Of a DNA stretch of 64,000 nucleotides, positions 60,091 to 64,000 are shown piece after piece. The notes beneath the pieces were generated by a model. The model was not told where the DNA came from. It searched no databases and saw only the letters and a program-made list of their open reading frames with translations. The DNA is taken from contig JADJPH010000014.1 in NCBI GenBank assembly GCA_016713335.1, forward strand, positions 62,001 through 126,000. The letters run 5' to 3'. How positions within the stretch are numbered: position 1 is the first letter of the stretch; each line of letters opens with the position of its first letter. Position numbers and translations under genes: made by a program. Source of the stretch: Candidatus Fredericiella danica (GTDB lineage Bacteria; Chloroflexota; Anaerolineae; Caldilineales; Caldilineaceae).

Positions 60091-60132
60091 AAAACAACTG
60101 AGGAGCGGCATCAGCCGCTCCTCAGTTGTTTT
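60091..60132. terminator. Perfect 19-base-pair hairpin terminator
   Basis: The arms 60091-60109 and 60114-60132 are exact complements around the loop ATCA. The stem ends in AAAA/TTTT, so it works as a rho-independent terminator in both directions, for the calcium-loop gene (ends 60066) and the convergent AKR remnant (ends 60182). Confidence 0.85.
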
Positions 60133-60181
60133 GTACCGCCCCACCACCGAATTGTGCAACAGCCAGGGGCGCATGCCAGTC

Positions 60182-60825
60182 TTAGGTATTCCGTTTCGCT
60201 TGACCCAGTAGTTTCACCATTGCGGGATCGCGATGGTCGAAGAAACTGCTGGTCTTCGTGTCCAGGGTCGCAATTGCGTTCATATCCTCAGTATCCAATT
60301 CAAAATCGAACACGTCAAAGTTTTCGGCAATGCGCTCACTGCGCACCGATTTGGGGATTGCCACGACCTCGCGCTGGATCAGCCAGCGCAGAATCACCTG
60401 CGCCACACTCTTGTGATGCCGCGCCGCAATCGAGAGCAGGAGTTCGTTGCTGAAGATGTTGTTTCTGCCTTCGGCGAAGGGACCCCAGGATTCAATCTGT
60501 ATTTTGTTTTCGACAAGGAACTTCTGGCTCTCGATCTGCTGGCAGAACGGGTGCGTTTCGACCTGATTCACCGCCGGTGCGACCTTGTTGTGCACGATCA
60601 GGTCCATTACCCGATCCGGGTGGAAGTTGCTGATGCCGATGGCCCGGATCGCGCCAGCTTGTTCTCATACCCCGTGTCCTGCACCCAGAGCTTCGTAGTG
60701 ACAAACAACTCCCCACGTGTGACACCACTGCTCTTGATTGCTTTGCCGACCGCCTCTTCATTGCCGTAGGCATGTAAAGTGTACCGATTGTCTAGAATCG
60801 TTGTACGTTCCTGCAAGAGATCACG
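60182..60825 (-). pseudogene. Aldo/keto reductase remnant (N-terminal and internal deletions)
   Basis: The C-terminal half is good AKR sequence (MDLIVHNKVAPAVNQVETHP, ESWGPFAEGRNNIF, SVAQVILRWLIQREVVAIPK, NFDVFDFELDTEDMNAI). Upstream, in another frame, YGNEEAVGKAIKSSGVTRGE and LFVTTKLWVQDTGYE match the region around the catalytic Tyr and Lys. The first 45 or so residues are missing (the sequence fades before HAYGNEEA at about 60800), and so are about 50 residues with the catalytic His between the two parts. It belongs to the 2,5-diketo-gluconate reductase/YvgN type. Not functional as given. Confidence 0.75.
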
Positions 60826-60839
60826 AGTGACGTGGTCGG

Positions 60840-60960
60840 AGGGAAAAACCACAGAGAACACAGAGAACACAAAGAAGGAAGAAATCTCCCGCAGTGACGC
60901 AGGGACGCTGGGGGGAGGGGCCGCCCGCAAAGACGCCAAGCCGCAATGAAGCAAGTGTGA
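60840..60960. repeat. Low-complexity intergenic patch
   Basis: Contains short imperfect repeats (CACAGAGAACACAGAGAACAC at 60851-60871, then GACGCAGGGACGCTGGGG and GCAAAGACGCCAAGCCGC). This type of purine-rich filler recurs between genes in many environmental genomes. No gene is seen here. Confidence 0.45.
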
Positions 60961-60963
60961 AAA

Positions 60964-61009
60964 AACTGCAGGAGTTGCGTGCGATTCAAGACACGCAACT
61001 CCTGCAGTT
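60964..61009. terminator. Perfect 18-base-pair hairpin downstream of the CARDB protein gene
   Basis: The arms 60964-60981 and 60992-61009 are exact complements (AACTGCAGGAGTTGCGTG and its complement), with a ten-base loop. It lies 62 bases after the stop of the minus-strand gene, and an A run (minus-strand T run) follows on the left side, as expected for a terminator of that gene. Confidence 0.75.
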
Positions 61010-61070
61010 GGGCAATAAACACTTTGAGCGTACCGCCGCGCGCCCAGAGGTGGCGCCGGCGGATCATCCG

Positions 61071-62682
61071 TTAGCGCACGGTCAAGGGCAAAAACAGGCT
61101 TTGGGCATCTGCGGCCGGTGCGGCGGGAAGCGCCGGCTGGTCAACTGGGCCATTGGTGACCGCAACGACAGGCGCCGACGGCAGTTCCTTCTCCGCACTT
61201 GTTTGTTCGCCGAGCACCGCGACCGATGCCGTTGTGTTCAGTTCCAGGTTGTAGGCGCAGTCATTGTACGCATGGACTTCAATCTGGTACAGTCCGCCAT
61301 TCTGCGAGCTCACCTGCGCCATTTCGGGTGTGCTCCCGGCGTTGTTGCTGTAGGCCACCCGCTTCCCTTGCTCGTCCCAGACAAAGAGATCCGGCATCCC
61401 CCGTCCCGATGGTCAGGCGGGCCTGGAAGGACTCGTTGGCCTGCAGTTCGTAGCGATAAAGGTGCACCTGGCCCTGCACCATGTTTGTGTTTGCCTGGGC
61501 GAAGTTGATCATGGTGCGGCTCGCGGTACGCGTCACATTGCCAGCCGCATCGCCGACCCATGCCTGCAGATAGTGGGCGCCGTCATCCGGGCTCAATGCA
61601 AAAGCATGCGTGTTGGTGTAGGGGATCCAGCCGGTCTGCTGGCGCATTTCCCATTGGCGCGTGGCGTTGTTGTACATGTGCTCCATCATGAACATGGAGG
61701 CTAGACCGCTGCCCCCTTCATTGTCAGTTGCCGTCAACGCCAGCGTGACCGTGGGCATGGTGGTCACCTGGTGTTGGTGCTGCACGGTGAAGCGATGGAG
61801 TAACGGCTCCGTGATGTCGCTGAACTGGTATTTGGGCAGCCGCACCTCTACACTTGCACGGGCAGCGTTGTTCGTCTCACTGGCTTCAGCGATTACATTC
61901 GCCGGATCGACCACAGCATAGACGATAAAGGTACCGGTGATCGGCGGCGTCCATGTAATGACGGCTTTGCCGACCACATTCGTCCCAGCCTCAAGCGGCG
62001 GGGTGGTGGTCTCGCCAAGCAGTGTGCCCGTCACCGGATCATTCAGATAGAATTGGACGGTGGGTGTCACGACTTCACTGCCGCCTGAGCGATGTACATT
62101 GACACCGACCTGCGTCTCGCGTTCTACCCGTACACCCTGTGGGAAAAACCACAGATCATAGTCGTTGACGGCGAGATCCAATCCGTCGGCGCCGATGGCG
62201 GTGTAGCCTGCCGTCAAGGTATAGACCGGTTGATTTGACATGCTGGCCACGACGTCGTGAAGTCCCGGCGGGATCCCGGCTGGAATCACGGCGGAAAGCT
62301 CGGAGCCATCCGTGCAGCCTTCGGTGATGTTGCGCAGCTCCATACCGGCGATCGTCAGACGTAAGCCTTGCCGGAGGTTGGCGCCAAAGATACGCACCTG
62401 ATTCGGCACGGAGGCGAGCCCTTGATTGGGTTCCAGACGGTCAAGCACCACCGGACCGGGCGTGGGCTGGCCGGTTGGTGTCGCAGTGGGCGGGTGTCCT
62501 GGTGTGCCGGTTGGATGGTTGCCAGGCGGCGTCATCGACGGCTGCGACGGGTCTTGCAGCCCTACCGCCGGATTGGTCTGCGTTGCTGCCTGTGCACTGA
62601 CGGATAGGTCGAGCGCCCCGGCAAGCAGGCAAACCATGAAAACAATGGTGAAGACGAATACACTGGAATGATGCTTGGACAT
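61071..62682 (-). CDS. Secreted IPT/TIG-CARDB surface protein with FLPLTVR tail (one frameshift)
   Basis: About 537 residues. Signal peptide (VFVFTIVFMVCLLAGALDLS), Pro/Thr-rich linker (PTATPTGQPTPGP), IPT/TIG-like domain (LEPNQGLASVPNQVRIFGAN), CARDB-like adhesion domain (GVNVHRSGGSEVVTPTVQFY, NVIAEASETNNAARASVEV), an Ig-like module (ALTATDNEGGSGLASMFMME), a pre-peptidase-type C-terminal module (QARLTIGTG, then PDLFVWDEQGKRVAY) and the tail QSLFLPLTVR. The frame breaks at a run of five C (61398-61402), where four would restore it. The ATG at 62682 has a perfect AGGAGG seven bases before it. It is likely attached to or released from the cell surface. Confidence 0.8.
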
Positions 62683-63005
62683 TTGAAAACCTCCTGTCAA
62701 TTCATCGATAGTGGCAACAAAAATGAAGCGATTGTGCCGGTTAGCCATTCAATGGGTGATGAGGGTTCTACTTAGCGTGTGGTTCTGGCGTTTGCGTTTG
62801 ATACAAAATTCACAATGTCCACACAATGTCTTCATAGTGTCTTCACAATTGCGGTCTGCCGCCCGGCAGATCGCAGGATTTACTCAAAAGCAAGCAGGGC
62901 AGACGGTTTTCCGTCTGCCCCGCTTGGATTACTCCTTGTTGCTGCAGCTTTGCCTGGATTCCTTTACGACATCCGCCAGGCTGAAGATACCAGCGTCGTC
63001 ACAAT
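62683..63005. other. Intergenic region between two minus-strand genes
   Basis: 323 bases holding the terminator of the DUF2202 gene (62891-62926) and, to its left, the promoter region of the CARDB protein gene. AT-rich repeats of CACAATGTC (62811-62845) occur there. No coding sequence is supported. Confidence 0.45.
62891..62926. terminator. Hairpin terminator downstream of the DUF2202 gene
   Basis: The arms 62891-62906 and 62911-62926 (CAAGCAGGGCAGACGG against its complement, one mismatch) enclose the loop TTTT. It lies 80 bases past the stop of the minus-strand gene. Confidence 0.7.
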
Positions 63006-63701
63006 TTACGGTCTGCGACTATTGCCACCTCTGCCCCCAGCACTGTTTTGTCCACTCCCTGCGGCTGCCAGGATGGCGTCGTAGGCGGTCTGGTCCATGT
63101 ACTGGGGAACGTATTTCTCCCCGGTCTGATTCTCCAGCGTAGAGGCGAAGGAGCGCAGGTGGTTTTCCGAACCTTTCAGCAGGTTGCCGTACACCCGCAA
63201 GATATCGGCGTTCGTGGTCCCGGCCATCCGCTCCTGTAGATCCGCGATGTCAATCTCTTCGATTGCGGCGCCAACCTTCAAGGCATCGGCAACGGATTTG
63301 CTGCCCTGGACGATCAGGTCATTGTACAGCTTCTGCAGAACCGGGTCGGTGAATTCACCCACAGCATTGCCAGTAACTGGGTCGCTGAGACCGGCGCGGC
63401 CAAGCAGGGTGGCGACGGCATCGCTGTGCTGCTGTTCGGATGCCGAGATATTGGTGAAGACACGCAACCCCCACTGCTCCGCCAGCGTCACATAGACATC
63501 GTGAGCCAGCTTTTCCTCTTCGCGCATGAATTGCAGGGCATCGCCCTCGGCGTCACTCACCACGATCGGCGTGGTGATCGTGCGCAATTGCGTGGCGCTG
63601 CTGTCGGTGGTGAGACTCGCCTCGGCTGCGAATGCAGGCATGGCGCTAGAGAAGAGTGTGACCAGTGCCAGTGCCCCGGCGGCGATTGTAGACTTAAACA
63701 T
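63006..63701 (-). CDS. Secreted DUF2202 ferritin-like protein
   Basis: 231 residues. Signal peptide (MFKSTIAAGALALVTLFSSA, cleavage after AFA-AE) followed by a DUF2202 domain: ALQFMREEEKLAHDVYVTLA, SASEQQHSDAVATLL, YNDLIVQGSKSVADALKVGA and GSENHLRSFASTLE. The Glu/His spacing (EEEKLAHD, EQQHSDA, ENHLRSF) resembles the metal-binding four-helix bundle of ferritin-like proteins, so metal or redox binding is plausible but unproven. The ATG at 63701 has AAGGAGG seven bases upstream. The tail is Gly/Asn/Arg-rich. The frame is intact. Confidence 0.88.
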   Translation of the reverse strand: MFKSTIAAGALALVTLFSSAMPAFAAEASLTTDSSATQLRTITTPIVVSDAEGDALQFMREEEKLAHDVYVTLAEQWGLRVFTNISASEQQHSDAVATLLGRAGLSDPVTGNAVGEFTDPVLQKLYNDLIVQGSKSVADALKVGAAIEEIDIADLQERMAGTTNADILRVYGNLLKGSENHLRSFASTLENQTGEKYVPQYMDQTAYDAILAAAGSGQNSAGGRGGNSRRP

Positions 63702-63947
63702 GAGAATCCTCCTTGAATCGTTGCTTGCTTTTGTCAAGAGCTCATTTGCTCTTGCGTGATATGTCACCATCTTAGCGACGATTCATGAAGATATTGCGAA
63801 GGAATCATAGAAAAAATATAGATTGTGGTGTCGTTCTCAACGATCACAATAGGTTGTTACTCCGTTCATGAAATGACCAAATCCGCTTAACAATTACGCC
63901 GTACCTTCAGATCAAAAAGCGCAACTGTGATCTGGAGTGAAAACAGC

Positions 63948-64000
63948 GTGTACAAGATAACTCGCAAACCACAGGTAGTTGCCCATCGTGGATTTTCCGG
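63948..64000 (+). CDS. Start of a glycerophosphodiester phosphodiesterase (partial)
   Basis: Only the first 17 codons are in the window, from a GTG at 63948 with GGAG ten bases upstream: MYKITRKPQVVAHRGFSG. VVAHRGFSG is the highly conserved first active-site motif of GDPD enzymes, whose His and Arg bind the phosphodiester. The family releases glycerol-3-phosphate from glycerophosphodiesters. The rest lies beyond the window edge. Confidence 0.6.
   Translation, partial: MYKITRKPQVVAHRGFS

Overview
The window is a GC-rich bacterial fragment of the accessory kind: sensor kinases, enzymes of sugar, ester and phosphate chemistry, and large secreted proteins, with no rRNA, tRNA, phage, insertion sequence or CRISPR array. 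The lineage is inferred to be Chloroflexota (Caldilineae/Anaerolineae type). The reasons are large secreted proteins ending in an FLPxxVR tail, a soluble-adenylyl-cyclase-like tandem cyclase with AAA and TPR parts, CARDB/CSLREA surface proteins, and long PAS/7TM histidine kinases. No marker gene is present to confirm this.

Layout. 0-3.5 kb: a 7TM-GAF NarL-type kinase, its LuxR response regulator, a two-CW-like membrane protein and an overlapping 39-residue membrane peptide. 3.5-6 kb: alpha/beta hydrolase and an AbiEi/AbiEii type IV toxin-antitoxin pair. 6-15 kb: Rpn-like protein, lipoprotein, ApbE, MFS exporter, class I amidotransferase, aldo/keto reductase, SGNH hydrolase, GH36 alpha-galactosidase. 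15-22.5 kb: small membrane protein plus prohibitin-like SPFH protein, a kinase-regulator fusion, an 881-residue hybrid kinase and an overlapping EEP hydrolase. 22.5-28.5 kb: secreted protein, an internally deleted response regulator, a ~1100-residue PAS kinase and the 3' remnant of a multicopper oxidase. 28.5-35 kb: RpiR regulator, VOC protein, beta-lactamase-fold hydrolase, nucleoside phosphorylase, esterase, beta-propeller phytase. 35-43 kb: DUF3307 protein, tandem cyclase-AAA-TPR protein, glutaminase-STAS-cNMP fusion, divergent STAS / anti-sigma kinase / cNMP-PP2C set. 43-49 kb: a ~2100-residue surface protein with a CSLREA beta-helix region, sixteen AAFTNP repeats, a C25 (gingipain-like) peptidase domain and Ig/PKD modules. 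49-64 kb: alkylsulfatase, SDR, URO-D remnant, GAP-family membrane protein, two PPOX proteins, multi-PAS kinase, CocE hydrolase, calcium-loop protein, AKR remnant, CARDB protein, DUF2202 protein and the first codons of a glycerophosphodiesterase.

How the genes fit together. The most coherent system is at 35.4-42.8 kb: a cyclase that could make cAMP lies next to two proteins that each carry a cNMP-binding domain (a glutaminase and a PP2C phosphatase) and next to STAS and anti-sigma partner-switching proteins. This suggests cyclic-nucleotide control of a sigma-factor switch coupled to glutamine catabolism.

Quality warning. More than thirty frame breaks occur in conserved domains. Several are single-base length differences in runs of C, G or A (7093, 9384, 11579, 28954, 45846, 50998, 61398), and some occur as compensating pairs. 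Most are therefore probably read errors, and such genes are annotated full length. A smaller set (response regulator at 24.4 kb, multicopper oxidase at 28.2 kb, PP2C at 42 kb, URO-D at 53 kb, AKR at 60.5 kb) lacks whole conserved segments and looks like true decay or misassembly.
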